In this document: in pieces, positions 33,516 to 45,295 of the stretch
How the letters are laid out: every line of letters begins with the position of its first letter
Numbering within the stretch: the stretch's first letter is position 1
DNA from: Talpa occidentalis
Taxonomy: Eukaryota > Chordata > Mammalia > Eulipotyphla > Talpidae
Assembly (NCBI RefSeq): GCF_014898055.3
Contig: NW_023601543.1
Span: forward strand, 64,741,782 to 64,805,781
Direction of reading: 5' to 3'
Length of the DNA: 64,000 nucleotides
Program-made: the position numbers and the translations under genes
The notes under the pieces: generated by a model
Databases searched by the model: none
The model's input: the letters and a program-made list of their open reading frames with translations, nothing else
Told to the model about the DNA's origin: nothing

Positions 33516-33642
33516 ACGACTCAAAGTGTGGGCCAGGAGGACTGCATTGGCGTCCCTCAGAGAATTTCAGGACTCATCCATACCTACTGTATTCGGGTGC
33601 GCATTTTAATAAGATCCCCAGGTGAAGCTTGAGAAACAGACT
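33516..33642 (-). repeat. MER5A-like hAT fragment
   Basis: 'CTCAAAGTGTGGGCCAGGAG', 'GCGCATTTTAATAAGATCCC' and 'CCAGGTGAAGCTTGAGAAAC' match the reversed MER5A (Charlie) order. Partial and diverged. Confidence 0.6.
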
Positions 33643-33977
33643 TAAGCAAATCACTGGCTCTAATTTTCCACATGTTGCTTATTACTTGGGAGTTTGATGA
33701 ACTTAGAACATTGCCTAAGAGAGCAAATGTTATCAAAATGGTACTAATATGATGTTTATGATTAGTGTATTTCCTTTTAAAACTTTTATGTTTTAGATTA
33801 ACATAAAGTAAAATTCATTTTGGGAAGGAGGACGTACATTTCTATGAATTTTAAGACTTTTAATTTGCTTAAATACAAATGACCTCTCTCACAACATCCC
33901 TCTGTAGCTGTTCCCTATCCCTGCTTCTAACTTCTAGCAACGATGGATTTGATCTCCATCACTACAGTTTAGTTTTT

Positions 33978-34246
33978 CTTTTATTTTTTTAAGATTTATT
34001 TATTTATTTATACAAGCACTGGGTACAGTCAGAAGTGCAGGAGGGTGACAGAATTCACCAGAGCCAGAGGGGAGAGCAGAGCAGGCAGACTGAAGAAGTA
34101 CACTGCTGAGGGGAGCAGCGGGCGGCAGGAGAGGTCTGCGTGCCATGTGGGACCCTTGCCAGCCAGCCGGGGATTGAACTGGCGCTGCAGAGGCTGTGGG
34201 CAGTTTCGCCACCCAGCCCACAACTGCTGCGCCACCGGGGAGGCCC
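33978..34246 (-). mobile_element. tRNA-derived SINE, subfamily A
   Basis: Reverse copy inserted in the old L1 ('TACAAGCACTGGGTACAGTC', 'GAATTCACCAGAGCCAGAG'). The duplication is weak, (T)TAGTTTTT at about 33969-33977 and 34247-34254. It is immediately followed by a second SINE in the same orientation. Confidence 0.9.
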
Positions 34247-34250
34247 TAGT

Positions 34251-34522
34251 TTTTTTTTTTTTTTTTTAAAGATTTATTTATTTATGCATACAAGAACTGG
34301 GACACAGGCTAGAGGTGTGGGGGTGACAGGATTTACCAGAGACAGAGTGGGGACAGAACAGGCAGATTGACTGAAACACACTGCTGAGGGGAGCAGCGGG
34401 CAAGTCAGGAGATGTCTGCTGCGCCATGTGGGTAGCTCCCTGGCTGGGGATCAAACTCGTGCTGCAGTGGCAGCAGATAGCTTCATAGGCTGCTTCTTAA
34501 CCCCTTGCACCACCAGGGAGGC
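34251..34522 (-). mobile_element. tRNA-derived SINE, subfamily B, tandem with the previous
   Basis: The poly-T of this copy begins within the duplicated target of the neighbouring subfamily A copy. Body 'GCATACAAGAACTGGGACAC' and linker 'GGTAGCTCCCTGGCTGGGG' are subfamily B. No clear target duplication of its own is visible, so the pair may reflect insertion into the A-rich tail or TSD of the first. Confidence 0.9.
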
Positions 34523-36744
34523 TCTCTATTTTAAATTTTTTGAAACCTCCATAGTGTTTTTCATAATGGTTGAGCTAATTTACTTTCCCACCATTGGGGC
34601 ACAAAGTTTTCCTTTTCTCCACATCCTCACAGGCATTTGTTATCTCTGTCCTTTTGCTACAAGCTATTTTAACTGGTGAGAGGTGATAACTTATTTTGAT
34701 TTTGATTTACATTTCCCTGATGATTAGTGACATTGAGCATTTTTTGATATTGTTTGGTCATTTCAAAAATCCATTCTGACAATCTCTGTCTTTCAATTAG
34801 AATGTTTAGACCATTTTAATATGATGTAATATTAATGTTACAATTTCATAATTTTCTGTTTGTTTCCTCTGTTTTTCATTACTTCTCTTTGCCTGTCTTC
34901 TTTTGGTTATTTGAACAACTTTTGGTATATGCTTTAATTCACTTATTCTGTTTTTTATTATATCTCTTTGTTTAGATTTTTTGGATGGTCACTCTACATA
35001 TTAAAATATACATATTTAACTTTTCTCATCTACTTAGAATCAATAGCTGAACACTTCACATGGAATGTAAAAACTTACCACTATATAGGTTCCTTTACCT
35101 TCTCATACTTATATTGCAATTTTCTTATATATTACATCTAGAAGCATTGAAAACCCCATCAGACAATGCTATAATTTTTGCATTCAACTATCAGACTTTT
35201 CTTTTAAGAGGTGAGGGAAGTCAGTAATTTGGATTCTTTTTTTCTTCTTTGCCAATATTGTCACTACTAAGTCAATGTTTTAGTAATAATAACTATTTAC
35301 CATTTACACGACTCTATTTGCTGCTCTTCCTTTACCCCTAAATTCTCAAGCTTCCTTTTGTATCATTTCTCTTTTGTCTGGAGAAATTCCTTTATTTTAT
35401 TATTTTAGAGCATATCTTCTGGCAATGAATTCTTTTACTTTTCTTTCATCTAAGAATATCTTTAGTTCACCTTCACTCCTGAAGAATACTTTCACTGAAT
35501 ATAGAATTCTAGGTTAACTTGAAAGTTTTCCATCCCTTGAAAAATAGTGTCATTTTCTTGTGGCTGCCATGGTTTCAGAAGAGACGTTCAGTCATTGAAA
35601 TAATTGTTATAAGTAAAGCGTTGTGCCTTTTTTTTTTTTTTTCTGGATGATTTTGAGATTTTTTTTCTTTGATTTTTGTTTTCAATAGTTTATTATGTTG
35701 TATCTGGTTATGGATTTCTTTGAGTTTATCTTATTTGGAGTTCACTAATCTTCTTGAATCTATGGGCTTATGTGTGTTACCAAACTGGGGAAATTTTCAG
35801 CCATATCCTTTCAAATGTTTTTTCAATACGGAATTTTTTCTCCTCTTCTGCTGGGACTCTGTTGACACAATTATTAGGCATTTTGGTATTGTCCCAAAGT
35901 TTCCTGAGGCTCTGTTCATTCTTTTCAATATTTTTTCCATTATTCATATTTGCTCATTTGCATTAATCGTTCCCTCCATCATTTATAGTGTATTGTTCTA
36001 TTGAGACTATGCAGTTAGGTTTTTATCTTTAATTTCATTTATTATATTTTTTGCACCATAATTTCCACCAGTCTTTCTATGTATCTTCATTTTTGCTGTT
36101 CTTATTATTGAGCCTTTCTATGTGTCCATTCAATTCCAGGGTATTCACCCTTACTGTTTAGACCATGTATATAAAGCTGTTTAAAAACTTTAGTTTGACA
36201 ATTTTAGAATCTGTATCATCTTAGAATTATACCATGAGTAATTTTGGATTGTATCCTAGAGTTTTTGAGTATTATGCTATTAGATTTGGGTCTGATTTAA
36301 ATCTTATGGAGAATTCTGTTATTTTTTGTTTTAGCAATCAGCCTGGTTACATTCAGGCTGCTTTCTGTGGTTTGTGGTTTCAATGTCAGTTCTGTCTTCA
36401 AAGGCTTTGCTATATAATTTGGATTTATCTCATGTGTACACAACCTAGTGTCTTTGACCTGCACATTGGTCTATCACTTTGTTAGCTCTCAAAATCTCTG
36501 GTATGCTGTTTAGGCACATATCTATGCATGCACAGGTTTCGGATGAGCCCAGGAATTCATAAACATCTTTATGGGTTCACTTTTACTAGTTGCTTTTCTG
36601 TGATATCCCCAGTTGTTTCCATTTCCCTGGGGGTCCCTTTTTCTGTTTTCTAACTAAACATAAATATAATCCATCCGAACTACACTGGTGGGGAAACTCT
36701 GATATAGAATGCCTTATTACAGGACAGTTTGTCCAGAATAACAT

Positions 36745-36960
36745 TTATGGGGTACCTATTTCGTGCTAGACTCTGTTCTAAGCACTTTACATATATTATT
36801 TCATTTAACTCTCCAAGGGTATTATTATTGCCATCCCTGTTTTATAGATTGGGAAACAGGTTAAGAGTCAGCAACTTACCCAAGGATGTATAGCTATACA
36901 TGCTGGAGTAAGTAATGGGCCAGGGTTCGAATCCATGAAGATCTCTTCTATAATGCATCC
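36745..36960 (-). repeat. MIR SINE
   Basis: Reverse MIR with 'TTCTAAGCACTTTACATATA', 'TTTTATAGATTGGGAAACAG' and 'GGGCCAGGGTTCGAATCCAT'. One of the best preserved MIRs here, retaining the tRNA-derived B box as GGTTCGAATCC on the plus strand. Confidence 0.85.
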
Positions 36961-37139
36961 GTAATGTGACCCTATTTTATGAGGCATTCTTCTTTGTTGC
37001 AACTCACTTTGCACATAGTTCCATGAAAGCAATCATTGTATAATAATTATTTATAATAAATGATAATCTTTATGCCACTATATACATTGAAATGATTCTC
37101 TCCTTTCAAATATGAATCATTGGCAAACACCAAGTGTAT

Positions 37140-37578
37140 TATATTAGTTCCCTAGGGCTGCTATAATAAATTATCAAAAACTAGGTGACTTAAAATAACA
37201 GAAATGTATTATCTTATCATTTTTGAGATTAGAAGTCTGCAATCACAGTGTTATCTTTGGAGGCTCTAGGGGACAATCCCTCCTTTCCTCTTCCAGTGTT
37301 TGGTGGCTGTCATCATTCAAGTGATTACATCACTCCAATTGTTGTTACCCTTTTCATATGACTTTCTCTCTGTGTGTCTCTTCTTATGATCAGGGTGTCT
37401 GAATTTGTGTTTCTTATAAGGACACTCACCATTGGATTTAGGGTCCATCCAAACAATCCAGGAGATGTCATCTTGAGTTCTTGAGTATAATTACATCTGC
37501 AAAGACACTTTTCTGTTCTAAGTCGCATTCTCAGCTTCTGGGACATAGACCTATCTTTTGGGAAGCAACATACAGCAG
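37140..37578 (-). mobile_element. MLT1-like MaLR LTR, reverse
   Basis: Starts 'TATTAGTTCCCTAGGGCTGC' and contains 'CTAGGTGACTTAAAATAACA', 'TTGTGTTTCTTATAAGGACA', 'TATAATTACATCTGCAAAGA' and an end near 'CTATCTTTTGGGAAGCAACA', the reverse of the MaLR LTR order. Confidence 0.75.
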
Positions 37579-37639
37579 ACTCTGCAAGGTACTGGAAGTA
37601 TAGGTAAGGAATGCAATTATATGGTAAGTACTAGAATAG

Positions 37640-38165
37640 TCAGACATTTTTCCCTATTGAAAATGATATAAATTCAAGTCAGACTAGCTTAAGCACCAAG
37701 AGGATTTATTTATTCACATAACTGGCAATTGGAAGGTACTTCTGGCATTAGACATGGCTGGATTCAGGGACTCAACAGTATCTTTCAGTCTCTCCATATT
37801 TCAACTCTTCTTCCTTCTGATGCTGCTTTTTCTCCAAGAAGCTTCACCATCAGAAAAGATGAGACACCCTTATTCTGCCGGCACCGATATATCAAATATC
37901 GGTGAAGATTTTGATTATTCTGATTTAAGTCATACATCCATCTTTGAATGAACCACTGTAACCAGAGTAACAGAAGTGTTTGCTAGAGTAATCCTTCCAT
38001 GAGCACTTCTGTGGCTGGTGTATGTGATGGAGGTGATGGAGGTGGGCAGGGAGCAAGATATCATAATTACTGTTTTTACTAGACCCACATAGGATAGAGG
38101 TGAGTCTGTTCTCTGGAGGAGGGGCACCGAGAAGACCAATATTATGTATCTACTACAACTTCCAA
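37640..38165 (-). repeat. Old interspersed repeat (unnamed), reverse
   Basis: Complement of the same family as 61540-62275. It shares 'CATGGCTGGATTCAGGGACT' and 'TTTATTTATTCACATAACTG' here, against reversed AATAAATTCC and TTTAAGCC phrases there. Probably an old LTR-type element; I cannot name it. The 65-codon open frame inside is chance. Confidence 0.45.
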
Positions 38166-39975
38166 GATTGTGGTATTTGGAGACACCAGTGCATCACTGG
38201 TGCAATGCACTTCAACCTACTAAGTCATAGGCCTTTCCTCTACGTATTATCTATGACCTTTTGATACATTTAATTGACTTAATGTGACAGGGTTTATCCT
38301 GCTCATTTCTGAGGTTTGTCACCTTCAGACTCTCTCTAGAAGTTAAATATTTACTATACAGATACACACAGGTGAGGTTTTCTTTCTCTTTATGGGTTTG
38401 GATTTGAAATGTCTTAGAGTCCCTTAACTGCTCCCAAGATGCTCTGCTGCAGGTAGGAGTGGCAATGTCTAGAATGAGTTTGTAGGGCAAGTAACTTCAA
38501 AAGTCTAATCATGATTCCAGTCCAAACCCTCCCTATTTCCTAACACCCATTCCCTTGCACTCCAAGCTTTCTAAAAACCCTCACAAAGAGATGACCCTGC
38601 TGTGGCCCCCAAATCAATACTACATAGGCCAACCTGATCCCTACCCACAGAGGTTTATTAAGGTTGGAACCAGAAAATCTCATTATAGTATGGTCTCACC
38701 TCCTTTGTGACCTCTTGTTGAGGACTCTGTTGGGGCAGGACTCAAGTGCATTCTAATGCATACAATGCTGGGTATCCAGAAGGACTTCTGCCCTTTTTTC
38801 TGACAGTATTCCCCACCCAACTCCTCATAATGCTCCCCAAAATCTTCTGGTAGGCCCCCTTACTTTTGTCAGTTTGAATAACTCCAGAGCAACTTATTTT
38901 CTGAGAAGACTTTTGTCCAAATTTCCTTCATCTTTTGGTGCACTGTGGTAGTACATCATGTCCTTGTCCTTTGACCCCTTTTGAGACCTCTGCCTGTAGT
39001 AGATGTGTCTGGCGTCCTGCCATTCGTCCTGTTGGTCATACCTCTGATACCAGTGACAGTTCTATGTCACCTCAGGTTCACGTGTCTCACCGAAGAGTTA
39101 GCTCCAGTCCTTTGCTCCTTCCCCCTAGGCACTTATAAGTCCCAGGGTACCCCATGCACAGATCCAAAGCTCAGGAATGTCAATGTAAACAAAGGAAACC
39201 CTAATGAACGGGAGATGGCAGCCATTGCACTAATGTTTCCACCACCCATCTCTTAGATGGGCATTGATGGGAGGTTTTCTGGATGCTCTTAGCTTACCTG
39301 TGCTCAAATACTTGTTTCAGGCTTTGCTTCAAGTAACCAAGTAAGACACAGCCTTGCTTGCCAACCAAAGAGGGTATGATCCCAGTGGCCGTGCAGCCCT
39401 CACTGTTTCTTCACAGAGCCCATTGGCAGCACCCCAGGAACTGGCTTTAGTTGTGGATGGCAGAAGAGTGAGGAGGATGGAGGAGGAAAGGAAGGCCAGG
39501 AGTCTAAGTGAAGAAGCAGAGGGATTATGTTCTATCATTACTTTTACTGATAATAGCACATTACTGCATTCCATAGTGCTAATCTCAAATCCTAGTCCTG
39601 CCATTTCGTGGTGGTTTCACCTAGATTACTCTGCTTTTCCACTCACCTTTCCAGATGTCTTACTCTGACCTGCTGGAATATGAAGGATTGGTTCCCTGGA
39701 TGTTCAGAACAGGCCTTTCTAAGATGTATTACTTTGGCATCTGGATTATTTCCCGCTAAGGTCAGTGGAGCCCCTGCAAGAGAAACCTTTGCCCCTCCTT
39801 TATCTAGAAGAATGAAAACTGGGGGTATTGCCCAGATTTAGAGTTATGTCCAGAAATAAACTTTCTATTAGTGAAACCTCTCTGTATGGCAGGGCAACCC
39901 TGTAATTACAGAGCATCTGGTCCTTTGTCATGTGAGACCCCTTCTCTCTCCTTGAAGCCCTAGGCCCCTGCCCAT
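38166..39975. other. No feature recognised
   Basis: About 1.8 kb without coding evidence or nameable repeats. Confidence 0.3.
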
Positions 39976-39979
39976 TTTT

Positions 39980-40243
39980 TTAAAAAAACATTTATTTATT
40001 TATGCATACAAGAACTGGGGTACAGGCCAGAGATGTGGAGGGTAAGAGGATTCACCAGAGACAGAGTGGGAAGCAGAACAGGCAGACTGACCAAAGTACA
40101 CTGCTGAGGGGAGCAGCAGGCGAGACAGGAGAGGTCTGCTCTTCCATGTGGGTAGCTGTCTGGCCGGCCGGGGATCGAACTTGTGCTGCAGAGGCTGCTA
40201 GCTTCACAGTGCTGTGCTTAACACCTTGCGCCACCAGGGAGAC
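39980..40243 (-). mobile_element. tRNA-derived SINE, subfamily B
   Basis: Reverse copy with tail 'TTTATTTATTTATGCATACA' and B box reversed as GGGGATCGAACTTG. Imperfect flanking repeat CCCCTGCCCATTTTT and CCCCTCCCCCATTCTT (39966-39979 and 40244-40259). Confidence 0.9.
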
Positions 40244-40259
40244 CCCCTCCCCCATTCTT

Positions 40260-41815
40260 GAGCTCAGGATGAAAACCCTTATTTTGACCCCATTTACTTT
40301 AGAATTTACATCCATATATTGATAGATTCTCCATATGCTTATAATTAATTTTAATAGGTTTTTCTCCTACTAATCTATTTGTTAACGTGATTGCTTGACC
40401 AGCCCAGAAAGAACCCAGGGGGGTAAGGAGAAATTTCCTCTTCTGCCTACAAATATGTGTACCTCGTTTATGAATTCAGTAGACTCTGTCAAGAAGCCAC
40501 AGAGCCAAGTGGCTTGATCTTCATGGTGGTTGATGCTGCCAGTAGTAACAGTTGTTTAATATGATTTGCTTTTTCTTACAATTACTTCCCTTTAAGAACC
40601 CACATACCCCTGAAAATTGCCTGTTTTCTGGGTGTACCAGCTGCACTCCTGTCCCGAAACCTTTTTCTCTTCTGGGGTGTTCTACTGCATAGCAGGTGAG
40701 TGAATAAGTTCCCTGACTGCTCAGCATTCCCTGTCCTGAGTCCAATAATCCTTCCCACGGCCTGAGACTGAACAGGTAACAGGAACAGGCTCCTGGCCCT
40801 GGGGGGAGGCCTTCCCTGTGCTCTTGCTGTGTCTGTACAGGTTGCCCAGGCTGACAATCCCCCACCATCTACGGAGCAAGCCCTGGAAACACTGAGCCAG
40901 CCCAAGGCTCACAGATGATTCCTGATGTCTTTCATCTCTCAGGCCCAGAGGACAAACGCTTTTCCTTTGTGTTCTATTTTGACATTATTCTGCCTTTGTT
41001 CCCATTTTAAGGCGGTGTGAGAGGAGCTGTGCATTAGCTTTTGTGGGCTTTAATGAAGCAGGATTTGACAGCATTTCATATCAGGTATCATCTTTTGTGT
41101 GCATGGGGAGAAGGGCTGAGAAATGTTCCTTTAACTGGTGCCAGAAGAGAAGGCAGAGAAAGACAAGAAAAAAAATCTGATAACTACTTTTTCACATTAA
41201 AGTCCCGGCCCCTTTCTAAAACATGCTATTTGTCTATATTTCAAATCAGTTGGGAATCGTATCTTTCCACAACAGCATTTCCTTACTTCCTGGAAACATA
41301 TATCACAGGATGTATAATAAATGTTTATGCTAGCCATAAAGAGGAAAGTAACATTTCATAAAATTTACCATACTAGACCCCAAGGTGAATTTAATATAGG
41401 AGTCTGAGTGACGAATCCCAAAGCAAGTGAATTTGGGTGTAAAACCCATCCTGAACTGACTTCATTTTGCAGAATTGACGTTCAGGAAAAAATTCAACAA
41501 CAAACTTCTTGAGAACCCTGCATGAAAGAGGGGGATCCACACTTGCCCGTGTGTCTTTCAGATGCCCCACGAGGCATTACTACTGAGCAGTTGGCGGCTG
41601 GCTCCTCCCTGCGTCTTTGAAAGACAGAAGAAGAAACAGCTGAAATCGGCCACAGATGAGGTACCCTAATAGAGACTATTTCAACGACACAGAAAGGACT
41701 GTTCTCGCAGAAACTGAGAATGCTCATTAGTCAGCCTTGGTTCAACATGCTGGGGCAGGGGGTGGGGGGAGGCAGGGCAATGAACGTAGGACCGTTGTAG
41801 ATCATAGCTGGCCTT
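40260..41815. other. No feature recognised
   Basis: Single-copy-looking. The overlapping short frames at 40521-40912 (three minus frames at once) are chance. Confidence 0.3.
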
Positions 41816-41819
41816 CCCA

Positions 41820-41990
41820 ACAGGCCTTTTAAAGTAGAACAGTTGTTATTTTTCCTACTCAGGATAACTGAGGCTCAGTTCAACCCAGAGGCAGGGACTT
41901 GCATGACTGCATGGCTTGTGGAAGCCCTCCTGAGATGCATGTTTATTTGCAAATCAGTGTACCTAGAATTGGACTCAGGTGCTTTTCTAG
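41820..41990 (-). repeat. MIR-like fragment
   Basis: 'TACTCAGGATAACTGAGGCT' and 'GCAGGGACTTGCATGACTGC' weakly fit the reversed MIR core. Low certainty. Confidence 0.45.
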
Positions 41991-42726
41991 AAAGTGTGTG
42001 AGGACCCACACTGAGGAAACTGGTGCGAAGAAACTGTTTTCCTGCACTTGTTCTGCTGGTGCTGTTTTATGAATGGCCAGGAGAAAAGTCCACAGATAAG
42101 ATCTGCTATAAGTAATTTCCATGTATCTTGGAAGTTCAAATAAATATCTTCTGAAAGAAAATGTCTCAGGCCCGAGGAAACAGTGAGAGGGCCCTGAGCA
42201 CAGCCCTGTCACAGGACAGATTGCCTGTGACCCTGGGATCTGACCACATGAGTGAAATCCATGGAACTAAGCAGATCCTGATCAAGAGCTGATATGCCCC
42301 GAGAGCCATTCTTTCCACTCTCCCCCCCTGGCCCCAGGAAACACGCCCTGCCCGTTCCTATCACAGGGGACACAAGAGCAATTGGAAATAGCCCATATCT
42401 GGAGGGACTGAAATCATCGTTCATCCAGTGAGAATGTTTTCTATGAAACCAACACACTGAACAAAAAGGGCCTCCCTGTAACCACATGGGAGGCAGCAGA
42501 ATTAGACTGAGGCCCGAGCACAACGTCCTGAGGCACTTGCAGTCAAGAAAGGATCTGCACGACCCTGAGGGCATGCCTGCTTACCTTCGGCCCTCCTGGT
42601 GACTTGGGCACTTTGCTTTGTGTAGTTAAGGAAGGGTCCCTCCGTCTTAGGAGAAAGGAGAACAACTATCTTTCATTCCATAGGGCTACCGGTGGCCCTT
42701 CCAGAGGGCACAACCCAGAGGATCAC
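41991..42726. other. No feature recognised
   Basis: No gene or named repeat. The 121-codon minus frame has no domain. Confidence 0.3.
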
Positions 42727-42740
42727 AAAAGAGGCCTCAG

Positions 42741-43022
42741 GGGCCTCCCCAGTGGCACAGCAGTTGAGCACTGGGTTGCGATGATCCCGGAAGCCTCTGC
42801 GGTGCCGGTTCGATCCCTGGCTGCTCCCCGGCCACCGGAAGAGGGTCCCACATGGCGCGCAGACCTCTCCTGCCGCCCGCTGCTCCCCTCAGCAGTGTGC
42901 TTCGGTCCTTCTGCCTGCTCTGCTCCCCGCTCTGGCTCTGGTGAATTCTCTCACCCACCCGCGCTTCTGACTGTACCCAGTGCATGTATAAATAAATAAA
43001 TAAAAATCTTTAAAAAAAAAAA
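42741..43022 (+). mobile_element. tRNA-derived SINE, subfamily A
   Basis: Full-length, with 'GGTTCGATCCCTGGCTGCTC' head-linker, 'CTGCTCCCCTCAGCAGTGT' body and (AATA)n AATCTTT plus a long pure A tail. Duplication AAAAGAGGCCTCAG (42727-42740) and AAAAAAGGCCTCGG (about 43021-43034). The long A tail and the CpG content suggest a young copy. Confidence 0.92.
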
Positions 43023-43034
43023 AAAAAAGGCCTC

Positions 43035-44240
43035 GGGGATAGACACAATTTTTCCAGACCTGCAGCAGCCACAGTCCAGCAAGTTGCAAAAGGACAATTT
43101 TTCATCGATAGTCAGACTTGCCTGGGAGGCATAAAACTGAATTCTGTGTGGTCATGAAACCCAAGATGCCAGCCCTGACTGGCCTTAACTGAAGACCCTT
43201 CCTAAGCAATGAACAACGTGATTTGTAACCAAGTATATACAGAGCTCTGGACTCTCCCAAGCTATCCCAAGAGCTAGCTGGATTAGCATAACCACCAAGG
43301 ACTTCCCTTTCTAGCACTTAAATCCCCCCGGGGTCTCTCCCTCAGAATGCACTCTTTGGCCTGTACTGCCTTGCCTCGCAAACTTATAGACTCAGCTTTG
43401 CAAATATGTATTTTTAAGCTTGGGTGGTCTTTGTTTTATCTTTTGACAATGTCAAGTTCCAGGAATATGCTTTCTCCTCCAGGTGCATTGGAATGGGGGA
43501 AAGAAGGCACTGTCCACTGCCCACGTGGGTCCAGTGAAGCAAAAAGCCTCCCTTCCTGTCACAAATGTGGCGGCTGTGAGCTGGTAAGTAAGGAGCCAGC
43601 ACGGCCCAGGCTGGCAATCCAATAACCATCCAATTAAATAGCGGCAGTCACTGGAGCTGCCGCCTGCTCCCTTAGCCGGTGCTTCAGTGGTGCCTTCCTC
43701 CACCTGTGCCCCTGAGAATCATTGGGCCCTATAGGGCCGCCTTGACCATGTTGTGCAGTCAAGACAGACAGGGTTTCTCGGGGCTGTCTGGCTGCAGGCA
43801 CCAGTGGGAAGTAAAAAGGCACATGAACTTAACCCTATTTTATCCCCTATATCTGCAGTGTCGGTGAGGGATGGTGTTGAAAGCCAGTGAATGGGTCTCC
43901 AACCAGAAACTGGGGGGACTGAGGAGTCAGAAATTGGTACTGTTGATGTCTGCAGTGTGTTTGTTCACACCTAAGCTTGAGCAACTTGAAATAACCCCCC
44001 TTGCCCCAAACAGCCAATTGTGAGAGGTATGCCGAGTGCTTATTACAAAATCGGACTCCTGAGCCTCTTTGCTGGATAATCTGAATCCATAGTGCAAAAA
44101 TGGAAATGTCCTCTGGCAGAGGATGCGGGGATGGAGGGACCAAGAAAAATTCTACATGCCCCTCCCATTCTAGGAGTGTAAGATTGACACAGGGCAGCAA
44201 GGGGCACTAAACTGGCCAAGGACACTGTACAAATAGTTTA
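43035..44240. other. No feature recognised
   Basis: Moderate GC, no exon or repeat that I can name. Confidence 0.3.
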
Positions 44241-44254
44241 TCTGTCACTGTCTG

Positions 44255-44860
44255 AGATGTTCACCTGAATGCACAATTGTAAGACTACTCAGGTTCAGAG
44301 AACAACAATGGGATTTATTTAACAAACCAGGAAAAAACAAAGAGTTACTGAGGCCAAAAATGGCTGTTTGCCTCACCCAAAGCAGTGTCCAGTGTTTAAG
44401 TCTTAAACAAACAGCAACTAAGATGGCATCTTTCCACCACAGAGGACATGGAGCTCCTCTCCTGAACAATAGGCCACACTCCCAAGATGGCACCCTGCAG
44501 CACATGGCATCCAGACCATAGGCCAGGTTCCAACTCACAAAGACAACAGAAGACACAACAGGAGATGCTTCCGGAGCTGCCGAGATGCCCCAGCACAGCA
44601 CCAGACAAGCGACACTCAAAACAGCAGCTGCCGCAGCCGAATGATCCAACAAACAGCCACACTCACAGCTCAGGGAGGCACCCCCTTTGGGTCTTCACCT
44701 TCTCTGTGAGGCTGTACCAGCAGCAAAACTGGGGACAGTTTCAGTGACTCAGCTAATTTCAAAGCCTCCAAACTTTTCTTCTCTGAGGTTGGCTGCTGGA
44801 GGCCTCTCCACATTCAGAGAGGCTCACAAGAGCCTTCTAGAAGGTCAGTGTGGTGGGTGC
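44255..44860 (-). mobile_element. Possible old LTR-like element, reverse
   Basis: Read on minus, an AATAAA signal (TTTATT on plus, 44315-44320) sits near the right-hand end of the transcript sense. The segment is enriched in 'AAGATGGCA' phrases (44419, 44483) as in some old LTRs. No clear ends or duplication, so this is a weak call. Confidence 0.25.
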
Positions 44861-44865
44861 CAATA

Positions 44866-44940
44866 TCACTAACCCTGAAAATGCTGATTCCTGAACACTG
44901 AATCCTCGAACGCTGAATCCCCAAAGCTGAATAATCCACT
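44866..44940. repeat. Degenerate short tandem repeat (CTGAATCC-type)
   Basis: About four units of roughly 15 bp: GCTGATTCCTGAACA, CTGAATCCTCGAACG, CTGAATCCCCAAAG and CTGAATAATCC. It may be the remnant of a longer satellite-like or transposon-internal array. Confidence 0.6.
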
Positions 44941-45084
44941 GCTGCTTCTGTGGATCATTTTGGCATTTCCCTGGGGCTATCTAACCTCTCCAGCAGCCGC
45001 CCTCCAGGGGGCACCACCTGTAACAGTCTTTGGCTTCAGCCACTGGTTACAAGGCGAGAACCACGTCCTAGGAAGAGGCTGTAG

Positions 45085-45295
45085 CGTAGAGGCGGGACGG
45101 GCCAGCTCTAGAGCCAGACTCCTTGTTTGCCTCCCGCCTCTCCCTCTTACTAGTTGTGGTCCTTTGGGTAAGGTCCTTAGCCTTTCTGTGCCTCCCTAGC
45201 ACCATCTGTAAAATGGGGATCACGAGAGCACCTGTCTTGCCCACTTGTGAAGATTCAACAAGATAATACATGTCCGTGCTTAGGACGGCACTGAC
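45085..45295 (+). repeat. MIR SINE
   Basis: 'AGAGCCAGACTCCTTG', 'CACCATCTGTAAAATGGGGA' and 'AGATAATACATGTCCGTGCT' in MIR order. Well preserved. Confidence 0.85.

Larger units (their letters stand above)
33760..36660 (-). repeat. Old L1/HAL1-like block, reverse, with two SINE insertions
   Basis: The plus strand reads as the reverse of an old L1M or HAL1 3' region. 33760-33977 carries the tail phrases ('TTTCTATGAATTTTAAGACT'). 34525-34760 carries 'CACCATTGGGGCACAAAGTT' and 'TTTACATTTCCCTGATGATT'. 35390-35960 carries 'TCTGGCAATGAATTCTTTTA', 'GAATATAGAATTCTAGGTTA', 'TGGCTGCCATGGTTTCAGAA' and 'TTTGAGTTTATCTTATTTGG'. 36060-36640 continues more weakly. The 111-codon frame at 35669 is a by-product. 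It may be more than one insertion. Confidence 0.72.

Noticed and set aside
35669..36004. Hydrophobic 111-codon frame resembling a membrane protein
   Set aside because: AT-rich reversed old L1 sequence gives Phe/Leu/Ile-rich translations by composition.
37754..37951. 65-codon frame with an apparent signal peptide
   Set aside because: Lies inside an old interspersed repeat; the hydrophobic run reflects a CTT/TTC-rich stretch.
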